Position numbers and translations under genes: made by a program
Shown here: positions 54,183 to 64,000 of the stretch, in pieces
Position numbering within the stretch: the first letter of the stretch is position 1
Layout: every line of letters starts with the position of its first letter
Assembly (NCBI GenBank): GCA_001599595.1
Contig: BCHH01000007.1
Coordinates: forward strand, 1,581,785-1,645,784
Direction of reading: 5' to 3'
Source: Beverwykella pulmonaria
Taxonomy: Eukaryota; Ascomycota; Dothideomycetes; Pleosporales; Melanommataceae
DNA length: 64,000 nt
The notes under the pieces: model-generated
The model's database searches: none
The model's input: only the letters and a program-made list of their open reading frames with translations
Told to the model about the DNA's origin: nothing

Positions 54183-57100
54183 ATGTCTACAATGCGTCGT
54201 ACCGAGTCCCCGGTAGCCGTCCGACGTGCTCGACGCCCTTCGGTAATCACACTCCATGCTGTCGACCCAGCAGCCCAGGCAATCAAAATCAGCCAAATCA
54301 TCCTCAGTCACGTGTCCCGTCTTCTTGAGCTTCCGACTTCCTCTATCCGCGAGAACGATAGTTTCATTGGACTCGGTGGCCACTCTCTTCTCGCCGTTCA
54401 ACTCTCCAATGCTTGCAAAGCCGTCGGTATTGATCTCTCTCTTTCAAACATCCTCTTGAGCAAGACCTTTACAGAGATGTACGCTTCTGCAACATCCAGT
54501 CAGTGCTTCACTCCGAGGAGCCCCATGAGCCCCGCGAGCCCTGTGATGCGAAGAATTTCGGTCCAGCTCCAAGGCTTGCGTCGCCAGTCGGCTGAGACTA
54601 TTATTCGCCGTCCGTCCATTGATCCAACAACTGTTCAGACTCTAGATGCCTCATCATCTGCTAAGATGACGGACATGCAACTCTCATTCATCCACAGCTA
54701 CAACAAGAGCCCGGGATCCAACATCATCCACTTCTTCGAGACATACAACACCGTCGATATTCCCGCCGTTAAAGACGCCTGGAAGCGGGTTATTGAGAGT
54801 GAAGCCATCTTCGCAACTTCCTTTGATTTGGAGGCAGCACATGGAACGACCAAGTCGACAGCTTTCCAATGGAATGGCATCCTTTGCAATACCGAAGCAC
54901 GCCTCCAAGAAGAGCTGGAGAAAGATGTGGCCCCAGCGCATATCGAGTGTACGTTCGACTGCCTTACTCATCCGGGATTGAGCACTAGCACGGTCATCTG
55001 GAGAGTACACCATGCGTTCATCGATGGTATGTCAGCGCAGTTGATGTATGAAAAAGTTCGGAAAGCGCTGCGTGGAGAAATGATCACCGCTGGGACGCCG
55101 TTCAGTTTCGTGGCAGAGCAGATCCGCCATCTTCAGCAATCGAATCGAGAAACTAACTCAGCCTTCTGGAAAGAGCAGATGCGGAAACACCCCCAACCTG
55201 TCGGCGAAATTGCTCTCAGCGAGCCCAGTGTGCCGGACTCGACTGCCGCTATGGCAGATGTCTCCTTCACAATCCCTTTGGCCAAGATCTCACAAGCGGC
55301 ACGTGACTCTGGCGTCTCGCTCATGGCTTACTACCAGGCCGCATGGGCTATGGCGCTCTCCATGTACACGGATTCGTCGTCGGTCGTCTTCGGAACCGTT
55401 CTCTCAGGGCGCAACCTGCCAATCCGCGGAGCCCAGGATACCATTGGACCAATGCTAAACACACTTCCCTTTTATGTATCCATCGATTCAGAGCAGTCTG
55501 TGGCTGACTTCCTTCGCTCTATTTTCGCTCATTCGGTGAAACTCCAGACGGTCCAGTCGTCGACACCAGAAGATGGCTTTACGCGCAATTTCGCAACCGC
55601 ACTCGCTATGGAATTCGACATGGAGGCCTCGGACGATGGGCTAATCCGTCCCATCGGCGCGTCACGCTTCAAGGTCATTCCTGATATCCCCCTCTCGGTG
55701 TATATGAGCACCAAAGGCGTTCTACGCCTTTGCTATAAGCCTTCCAGATTTCTGGGCGAGGATATCAGAACCCTCGCAGCGCATTTCAAACGCGCGATCT
55801 TGCTTCTCCGGAAGCCTGAAAAGACTATGGAGAATCGGATGGGGCTGTTGTTGACACGCGATTCAAAGGAAGTCCTGAGAAAGTTTGGCAATTGTCTGAC
55901 TGATGAAACTTCACTGAGCTCTATCAAAGACGACCTGGTTACGCTCTTTGAAAGGGCTGCGAGAGAAAATCCGGAAGGCGTCGCAATTGAGAAGGCTGGC
56001 ATTTCTCTGACATACAAAGAAATGGATCGACAGGCCAGTGTTCTCGCAAAGAAGTTGCAAAGCCACGTGCAACCAGGCGAAGTCGTATGCGTCCACGCAG
56101 ACCGATCTATCAACTGGATCGTGGCCATCTACGGAGTCTTGAAATCTGGTGCTGTTTATTCCGCACAAGATGCTGCTCTACCAGACCACATTCGCGATAT
56201 GAACTTCCAGACGGCAGGCGCAACCATCTTCTTGACGCCTGCAGAGTCGCAGAAGAGCGTCAAGCCTGCATCTTGCAACTTGTGTCTTTCTGTCGAGGAA
56301 CTTATCGCGCAGAACCTTACCACAGAATCGGAGCAAGGTCTACCTCATCGAACAACTCCTAGAATTGAAGAAAGTGCATACCTCTGCTTCACATCGGGAT
56401 CAACGGGCAAGCCCAAGGGCTGCATGTGCCACCACGCTGGTCTCGTAGCATTCCAGAAAAACCCAGAAGTCGCATTCTTCACCGGACCTGCAGAGAAGAT
56501 CGCCCAAGTTATGTCCCCTGCCTTTGACGGTAGCATACACGAGATCTTCTCTGCCCTCTCGTATGGGGCAACACTTGTTCTTACTGACGGCGTGGATCCT
56601 TTTGGGCATATCAGGAAAGCTACTGCCTCCCTCCTCACACCCTCTGTGGCGAAGGTCCTCGAGCCTCGCGATTTTCCGAACTTGAAGACGTTGTATGTTG
56701 TAGGCGAGCCGGTGCCGCAGTACGTCAACGACCTCTGGTCAAGCCATTCATCTGTGAAGATGTACAACATGTACGGACCTACAGAGGCAACTTGTGGGGC
56801 CACCATCCAACGGCTTCTCCCAGGACGAAAGGTCACCATCGGACCTCCCAACCCGACAACAAGAATATATATCCTCGACAGGAACCAACAGCGTGTGCCA
56901 GCCGGCGTCGTTGGCGAAATCTACTGCGCCGGTGTGCAGGTAGCGCGTGGCTACATTGGTCGGCCGGAGCTAACGGCCGAGAAATTCTTGCCAGATACAG
57001 TCGAGAAGAGGCCCGGCGAGATGATGTATCGTACCGGCGATCGCGGATTTTTCAACCATGCTGGAGAAGTTGAGTGTCTTGGGAGAAACGACCGCCAAAT

Positions 57101-59053
57101 CAAGCTACGCGGATACAGAACTGATCTAAACGACATTGAGATGCGAGTCGCGCAAGGTATTCCTGAAAGTACTGCGGTCGCCATCTGTCAAAAAGACGAT
57201 TATCTAGTTGCTATGATTCAGCCCGAAACGCTCGACATGTCGGATGTGAGAGCGAGGGTAACAAAGACAGTCCCGATCCATGCAGTACCTCGAATCATTC
57301 GAGCTGTTGCGAAGTTTCCGATGACCCCAGCAGGAAAGATCGACTACAAGAAGATTTCTGAGGAATGCTCTACCAACGAGCCGGTGACCGCAGTTGCCAA
57401 ACCAATTTCCGCGACGGAGATGAAGATCTCTTTGATCTGGCGAGAGCTTCTTGCTCTACCGCCAACTGAGAAGATCACTGGGGATTCGAACTTTGCTGAA
57501 CTTGGTGGACACTCCGTGTTGCAACTGCGTCTTACCAGCAGGCTATCAAGCGTATACAGACAGAACATCCCGATGGCCAAGATACTCCGATCAAACAGTC
57601 TCGCAGAGATGGCTGTGGTCGTCGATGAGATCAAGGCTCAGTCGCAAGGGATGGAATTGTTACCGGGCCTGCAGCCACTGGGACTGAGTAATGTCTCGCC
57701 CATCGAGGCTGAGTGGGTTGAGAAGTACGACATCAAGCGTGGATCTTCAGCTTTCAACGTAACCTTCGCTACCTCCATCGACAGCAACAAGATCGACATC
57801 GATCATCTGGTCGCTTCGTGGAACGCGGTACTAGCTCGTCACCAAATCTTCCGCAGCCGATATCACCGTAGCGAAAGCCACAACAACGGAGTAGCCAGAT
57901 CCTCCTCCAGGTATTGCCCACAAGTTGTCAGGCTTGACGAGAGCAAATTTGATCTTTGGAGAGAGGTCAACCGCCCGTTCAACCTCGATCGCCAGAACCC
58001 TATCCGTGTCTTCATGACCCAATCGATGATGCTGGCTACTATGAGCCACATCATCGCTGATCTGACCACGTTGCAAGTGGTGCTCAGAGAGGTCATGCAG
58101 CTATACAACGAAGAAGCTCTGCCGAAAGTGCAGAGAAAGTATACAGATACGGTGCAATGGAGCCAGACACCCACGCAAGAGCAGAAATCCTGGTGGCAGG
58201 AATATCTCCGGGGTAGCGAGAACAGCCAGCACCTCTTGACGAGGCTCCCGAAGCGCACTGCTTACGATGGAGTAACACGTTGGGAAAAGCTTCCAAAGAC
58301 CATGGGCAAACGGCTCCTGCAATTCTCGGCGCAGAACAGTGTAACTGTGCACCAATTAGCGCTCGCAGCAACCGCCTTAGCTATGCAAGTTGACAGCGAG
58401 AACGCAGATATTGTGCTGGGCGGACCCTATTTCAATCGTGGCGCAGACGATATCGAAACTGTCGGTCTTTTCCTGGAGCCCATCCCCATCCGAATCCAGC
58501 ACAATGCCACGCAGAACGAGTCGTTCCTGCAGTCTGTCCAGGCATCGAGTCAGTCGGCTCTTGCCAACGCAATCCCATGGAACCGAATTCTCGAAGCTGT
58601 TGGCAAAAGCGAGCAGAGCTTCCCCAACCATTCTCTCATGGATGTCATGGTAAGATACCCTGAGTGAAGATACCACCAAGATAACTTGCTAATTGTACCC
58701 CTTTTTTGCAGGTGACCTTCCACGACGACCGCAACTCACCCAAACTGGACATTGATGGCATGGACCCCTTAATCACCTACACAAAGGGTTCCAAGTTCAG
58801 CCTGCTCATAGAGTTTTGTGCGATTTCAGAGGACTGCGTTCTCTTGAGACTTGAGTATGACAACACTATCATTTCCGAGAAGGAAATTGTGCGGATCCGG
58901 ACCTTGATCGAGAAGGCATTGGAGGCGATTGTTGCTGGGAAGGACTATGCGGCGATCAAGGAGCAACTGAGAACGGTCGCAAGTGGCGTGATCGAGGCAT
59001 CCAGCACTCCCGAATCTTTCTTTGGAAAGAAGCTTGATGCGATGAAAGATTAG
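54183..59053 (+). CDS. Nonribosomal peptide synthetase, T-C-A-T-CT
   Basis: ATG 54183. Exon 1 runs to 58649, a 62-bp intron (58650-58711) follows, and exon 2 runs to 59053; 1602 residues. Order: carrier T1 (GLGGHSLL, residue about 68), condensation C (HHAFIDG, about 275), adenylation A (SGSTGKPKG about 740; FDGSIHEIF with the Asp typical of alpha-amino-acid substrates; NMYGPTEAT; YRTGDR; GRNDRQIKLRGYR; PAGKIDYK about 1050), carrier T2 (ELGGHSVL, about 1108) and a terminal C. The last C has SHIIAD followed 14 residues later by Tyr, the SHxxxDx14Y signature of fungal cyclising CT domains, and no thioesterase follows. There is one A domain for two carriers, so the first carrier is loaded either by the same A or by a partner. 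It is the core enzyme of the cluster. Confidence 0.92.
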
Positions 59054-59450
59054 ATTGGCATATCGATGTGTATAAATATCACTTTCTTTCAGCGTTGCTG
59101 TTCCGATGAGAAGAGGCAGTCAATCGTCTGATGGGTAAATGTGTATACAAAGATATGAAAGCCATGAAGAGCTGACTACTCGCACGACGACTATATGCCC
59201 ATGAAGGGGAGCTAGCTAGAATAGGACATGTGGTAGAACACGTACGGCACGTGACAGTTGTTGGTTGCCGTTTTTTCAGACTTTCCATTATATACGACAG
59301 CAATGAATATCTTCTTCCAAAATCCGCATTCATTCTCTTTTCTGTTGATGAAATTGCGTGCCATCTACGCTCAACGTTATCGGGGCTTCGTGTCAGTGAC
59401 ATGACGGGCCGGTCCTCTTTCGGACTCTAACATAGTGTGGTTGCAGGTAA
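59054..59450. other. 3' flank of the NRPS
   Basis: No gene recognised. Presumed transcript end region of the NRPS. Confidence 0.4.
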
Positions 59451-59753
59451 CCCGTCCAATAGCGTAGCGACGGCTTGGTAAATAAACGCAGGCGTAAGAG
59501 AAGCCCTATTAGCGCAAATACACGCAAATGCAGTCATCCACTCACAATTGCCGTCCTGTAGCATCTACTTAATGCTATCGTCGTTATATCTCTGGCGAGA
59601 GAACACCTGCTTCATCTTTAAGAGTATACCAACTAAATATCCCTTCTTATCTATATTGTATATATGCCGTAGATCCACGTTGTATTGCTTGATATTGCGC
59701 TCTAAGGGCTTAAAATGCAGCAAGTATTTAAAGGCAGAATTAGCCCTTTTGCG
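59451..59753 (-). mobile_element. Pogo/Fot1 DDE-domain relic
   Basis: The minus-strand frame reads as the start of a DDE_1 transposase catalytic domain: FKPLERNIKQYNVDLRHIYN, then IDKKGYLVGIL (first catalytic Asp; the usual DEKGF is DKKGY), LQDGNCEWMTAFACICA and FIYQA. One TAG (59567-59565) interrupts it. Both ends are missing. The stop fits a C-to-T change. Confidence 0.65.
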
Positions 59754-59875
59754 TTGTGTACCTATGCTAGATGTCTATTAAGATGTAAGCTTGTTACATG
59801 GCTGTTAATGAAGCAATCTGCTGTCATGGTAATGGGCCCGAGATTTATAGAGACGCTGAGAGCTGGAGTAGAGCA

Positions 59876-59908
<33 letters not shown>
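59876..59908. repeat. Run of 33 G
   Basis: An unbroken G homopolymer on the plus strand. It may be a real hypervariable tract or an assembly/sequencing artefact. Confidence 0.9.
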
Positions 59909-59910
<2 letters not shown>

Positions 59911-61073
59911 AACGAAGCCTTGATTTACGCTATCGACAGAATCATCGACAGCATCACCAAGACTGCCGTAAATTTTCCGTTACAAGATTTTTGGGAATAA
60001 CGACTTAGAAATAACCGAAGATTGACCGTAACCAAAAAGTCGAGGGGGGAGATGCCTGAGAAGTGGATGCATCTCGCCACACGGTATTTCTCGCTGCGCC
60101 GGGATGTTACTCCAGCAATCAAGCCTGTTCACTACTGATCTATCTATTCGTTTTGTTCCCTGGCAGTATTACCCTCACACTGGGATACTGATGGACCTGC
60201 TTGCTGCTCTCCATGTCACAACCAGATGCTTGAATTCGATCTTAGAGCACAGGTTTTCTCGGAGCTTGTATCATCCATCTCCATTTTATCGCTTGGCGCG
60301 ATTCGCATAAAGAGTGTTCCGAGCGGCTTCTTATCTCTAAAGACATTGATCGACCTCTCGGACCGGGCGCCGTACAATGTCCAAAGTCCTCTATCCAGGT
60401 GATCCTCACCTGTGATATTTCTGGGCGTTTCTAACCCCATATCTCAACTTCGCTGTCGGGCTATTGTTCGTGTTTCGACCGCGTCGCATCATGTTCGAAG
60501 CCGCCCGCTATGCCGCACGACCTTGTTTCTTACGAGGGTAGCCTAGGCAAAATGTCTAAATCTATCAAATTCGTTGCGTCACTCTGTTTCCCTTCACTCG
60601 CTCGATATTTCATCGTGTGCGCTTATTGGCTGGCGCGTAGAGTTTTTGAAATTCAGAACAGCTCTTGGCGCCATGACAGCGTTTCATTGGCTCACCCGAT
60701 ACATTTTTAACATGAAATGCTTGTTGTTCCTTGACATGTTTGTAACCGCTTACACATATCAGGTCCCCACCATATCTCAAGACCTGTTTTCGCGTCTCAC
60801 ATATACCACCATACCCAAGTCGCGCGGAAATGGCGACACCGATTGTGGAAAACTGCGCGAGTCCCCAGGAAACATGAGGCCTAGCCCGTTTCGCAACATC
60901 TGCGTCTGTCAACCGAAAGATGTGGTATAACAACACTGGGTACTCGTGTCTTGCAATGAGGCAGGCACTGATTCTGCTTGTGTTTTTCTGCTCTATTCTC
61001 GTGGCAGGCCACAATTTGTATTCACTCTCATGGTTTAGTCACTTTACGCATATTTTTACGATACCCCTTCATA
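59909..61073. other. Intergenic, no gene seen
   Basis: Short frames only. The right part should hold the promoter of the membrane protein gene starting at 61074. Confidence 0.4.
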
Positions 61074-64000
61074 ATGTTTGCTTCCAGATCGGTCTGGTAT
61101 CTACCTGCTTCTCTTCTCACAGTTGCCTTCCTTCTCTACGCCTCTGCTGGGATATGGATCGGTGACTGGATCGCTAGTGATGTTGCGCCCCGCCGCCCGG
61201 ATGGCCTGGATGGCATTGTTTCTCCAAAAACCATCGACGCTCTATACGGAGATGCACGACTGCATCGCGCACTACTATCGCTCACAGACGCTGTGGCAAA
61301 GACATCCTCCAACCTTGGCAAAACATACAACTCAAATGAATTATGGGTTTTTGGGAAGGACCTCAGTGAGGAGGTTGCGCGATTGAGGGACGCGCCACCG
61401 CAGAAGAAGAGAAGGCAGTTGGGAGGGCTATTCGGCGGTGGTAAGGGTGGCGGCGGCGGAGGGCTTAATCTGACTGGAGGGCTCGCCAGCATTTTCCAAG
61501 AGGGCATTGCGTCTCTTGGGGGCTCTTTGGCTAATGGACTTGCTACACCCGCGCTCTTCCTCGGAATCGGCATCGGGTAAGTACCAGCCCATACACCTGG
61601 CAACTCCGCTGACTCTCTACCAGAATGGGAGCAGAAACTGCCCTTAATCTTACCGACATCGACACTTCTCAAGCCGTCGCGACTCGCGTCGCCGCAGCCA
61701 ACAACGCACAGGCTACGGGCTTCAACCTTGTAGCACAGAATCTAGGTTCAGGCCTCACTGCTCAAATTGCGCCATCTCTGACCAATTCAACAATCAAGTT
61801 CAGCCCCGGAGATATTGGCATGGCGGCTTTTGCTCTTGCACAGGGAATTGGGCAAGGAAGTGCAAGCGGATTGAATCTTACCAAGCAGAAGTTCCAGCCC
61901 GCCAATGATTCGAGCATCATGGCTATTGCGGGGAACCTTGGACTGGGTATTGCTTCGCCTATTGCTAGTAATATCGATGTGAAGAGTTTGTTCAATCAGG
62001 CTGGAACTGGCGGTGGACAACTGATCGCGCAGCTAGCCGACGCTGCTGGGAAGGGATTTGGAGAGGGAGCATCCGCTGGGCTCGGTCTACAAAAGAACAC
62101 CTCAGCTCTACAGCGTCGTCAAGCTCCTGCCAATCAGGTCGATATACCGGGCGCAGTTGGGCAGTTCACTCGCGGACTTTCGCAATCATTTCTCCAGACG
62201 GCAGATCTGAAGGCAGCGTTCGGAGGAGGTGTGAGCTTCAACATCAATGACATGCTCCTGCCGTTAGTAGCGGGAGCAGGCCAGGGCATTGGAGAGGGAG
62301 CGGCGGTAGGATTGGGCTTCAAGGTAGATGCTGGGTTGACAGTTATGTCTGGGAATATGAGCTCGACGCAGTCTACGCAAATGCTATCCGCCCAATTCTC
62401 TAAAGGACTGGTCGCAAGCTTCCTTGCCAACGGAACTGCGAAGACGGCACTGGCCAATCTAACTGCTGGAGCGGGCGGTCTGACGATGAATATCCAGCCC
62501 GCGAAGGTCGCGGAGGGGCTTGCCAGGGGATTAGTGGAAGGTAGCATCAATGCTATCTCGATGGCTGGTGGAATTCAGAATGTCCTCAGTGGTAATTTCT
62601 CGGTGGACATGGCAACAAGCATCCCCGCAATGTCATCTACGAACTTCAATGACTCGGTGAACGGCTCCGCGGTCGCTTTCGGTAGGGGATTGGCTGGCGA
62701 AGGGACACTGCTCATTGCTAGCATGATAACGAACATGAGTAAGAAGGCGCCACAGAAGAGGAGCATTGAGATAAGCAACGCTGGAGTAGGCAAGCAAACC
62801 TCCATCCCTGCGCTTCCCCTACTAACATGTTACAGTTCCTTATAGCTCTTTGAACCGCCGAGCTGAGTCCACGCCGCTAGCTGTCGACGCGAACATGCTG
62901 TCTTCTCTTGCGCAAGCAGGAACTAATGCTATCACTTGTCAAGGCTTCGGTGGCATCGCCGCAATTGCCCTTGGGTTGAAAAATAGTGGGACCATCAAGA
63001 TCGACACAAAGAACGCTGTTCCATTCGACAACGCCACACTAGCAGCGCTGCCCAAGGAGCCTATCAGCATACTCTCCGAAGGAAACAAGTTCGAGATCAC
63101 GATTCAAGACTCTAAAATCACAATCAATGATATGGCAATTGTTCCATTCGCTGTGGTCACAGCACTACACAGTAAACTCCCCCACCTCTCCACCCTCTAT
63201 AGAACTAATAAGTGTAGTCATCCTCTCAACGTTCGCCTTCTTCTTTGCCCTCCCCGCATACCTCGCCTTTGGCGCAATCTGGCGCATATCTGTCCTCATC
63301 AACCATCCCCTTGATCTCCCTTCCAACATAAAATGGCGCAAAAGAATCCTCTTTTTCGCCTTCCTCCCCACTGCCGTTCTAGGCATAGTCTTTGGAATCA
63401 TCGGTATGGGAAAAGCCACTCATTTCAATACAGGCCACGGCGTCCTCGGTCTCTTAACCTTTCTTCTCCTTATCCCAATGACCGTGACTAGCATTCAGCG
63501 GCTCAACTCTCTTATTCCAATTCCACCCCCTTCTGCGTTCCTCGGCCTCAAAGCCATCCTTCCACTTATCAAATCCCCCGCAAGAGTGCATCTCATTAGC
63601 GCCACCATTGTGCAATTCACCCTCCAGTTCGGAACCATTGCCTTCACAACCGGCTTCTCTGAGCTCAGAGCTATATCTCTCTGTATCGTAGACGCCATCT
63701 TGACTGCGCCCACCGTCGTCGGCGGTATAACCGCAGTACTCTTTTTGCAGGTCGGTGCTGTGAGTATAGTAGGGCTTCGGGGGTGGCTCGAACAACGCAT
63801 CGCGAAACAAGAAGCCCAAATTTCCAAAGGTGGAGATGCAGGTGTAGTGCAACGGGGCAATGAACCAAAGCGCAGCGACACCATCAAAACCTTCGGCTTC
63901 AACGCACATCCTGGGGACGAAGTTTTTATTAGAGGAGAAAAGAGACCCGAGCTGCCAGAACGAAACACAGGCCAACTTCTCGGGAGAGAAGATAGCCAGA
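61074..64000 (+). CDS. Large multipass membrane protein, 5' part (gene runs off the window)
   Basis: ATG 61074 (MFASRSVWYLP) followed by a signal-anchor helix. Exons: 61074-61576; 61624 to about 62789; about 62836-63171; 63218 to the window edge, still open. Introns are 47 bp (61577-61623) and 46 bp (63172-63217). The middle splice is uncertain: frame continuity favours a GC-AG intron 62790-62835 over the GT at 62786. The N-terminal 550 residues have recurring Gly-rich motifs (QGIGQGSASGL, KGFGEGASAGLGL, QGIGEGAAVGLGF) and Asn-glycosylation sites, so are probably lumenal or extracellular. The last exon encodes at least five hydrophobic helices, one with THFNTGHGVLGLLTFLLLIP, which resembles cytochrome b561/DOMON-type reductase cores. 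C-terminus not visible. Confidence 0.7.

Overview
The window reads as filamentous ascomycete (Pezizomycotina) nuclear DNA. Introns are short (about 40-62 bp) with GT-AG ends and CTNAC-like branch sites. Protein families are fungal: HET domains, NACHT/ankyrin NLRs, Zn2Cys6 regulators, a fungal NRPS and Fot1/pogo transposons. Broken transposase copies carry stop codons of the kind produced by C-to-T mutation (RIP). Several uncharacterised families look like those common in Dothideomycetes, but I hold that placement loosely.

Left part (about 0.5-35 kb) is an accessory island of allorecognition/immunity-type genes mixed with transposon debris. It holds a SesA-like/NACHT/ankyrin NLR with near-identical repeats (512-3739), a HET-domain gene (5561-7486), a second HET gene broken by a Tc1/mariner relic (about 7.9-9.6 kb), a four-helix membrane protein and an LRAT-like protein between two inverted 157-bp copies (10.0-12.4 kb), and a helical N-terminal + ubiquitin-like + GATA-finger locus (16863-18390). 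A series of small single-pass membrane protein genes, several of them decayed, runs from 14.5 to 25.2 kb. Further on are a truncated HET-S-like relic with two 21-residue amyloid-type repeats (25.66-26.08 kb), a BTB-like gene (27200-28588), a pogo relic and a HeLo-like relic (28.9-29.9 kb), and a trypsin-like protease fused directly to 17 near-identical TPR repeats (29898-33967).

Middle-right part (36.8-59.1 kb) is a secondary-metabolite cluster: an NmrA-like NAD(P)-binding protein, two FAD monooxygenases, a Zn2Cys6 regulator, a cytochrome P450, a 14-TM-type MFS transporter, a small secreted protein, and an NRPS of order T-C-A-T-C. The final C domain carries the fungal macrocyclising signature. 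A palindrome, CGGATCCG (CGG-N2-CCG, the shape of a Zn2Cys6 site), lies upstream of most cluster genes and twice occurs as a 21-bp double site, which suggests a local regulon. The likely flow is: the regulator switches on the cluster, the NRPS makes and cyclises a small peptide, the monooxygenases, P450 and reductase tailor it, and the MFS protein exports it.

The right edge holds another pogo relic, a run of 33 G, and the 5' part of a large multipass membrane protein gene that continues beyond the window. No tRNA, rRNA or CRISPR array was recognised.
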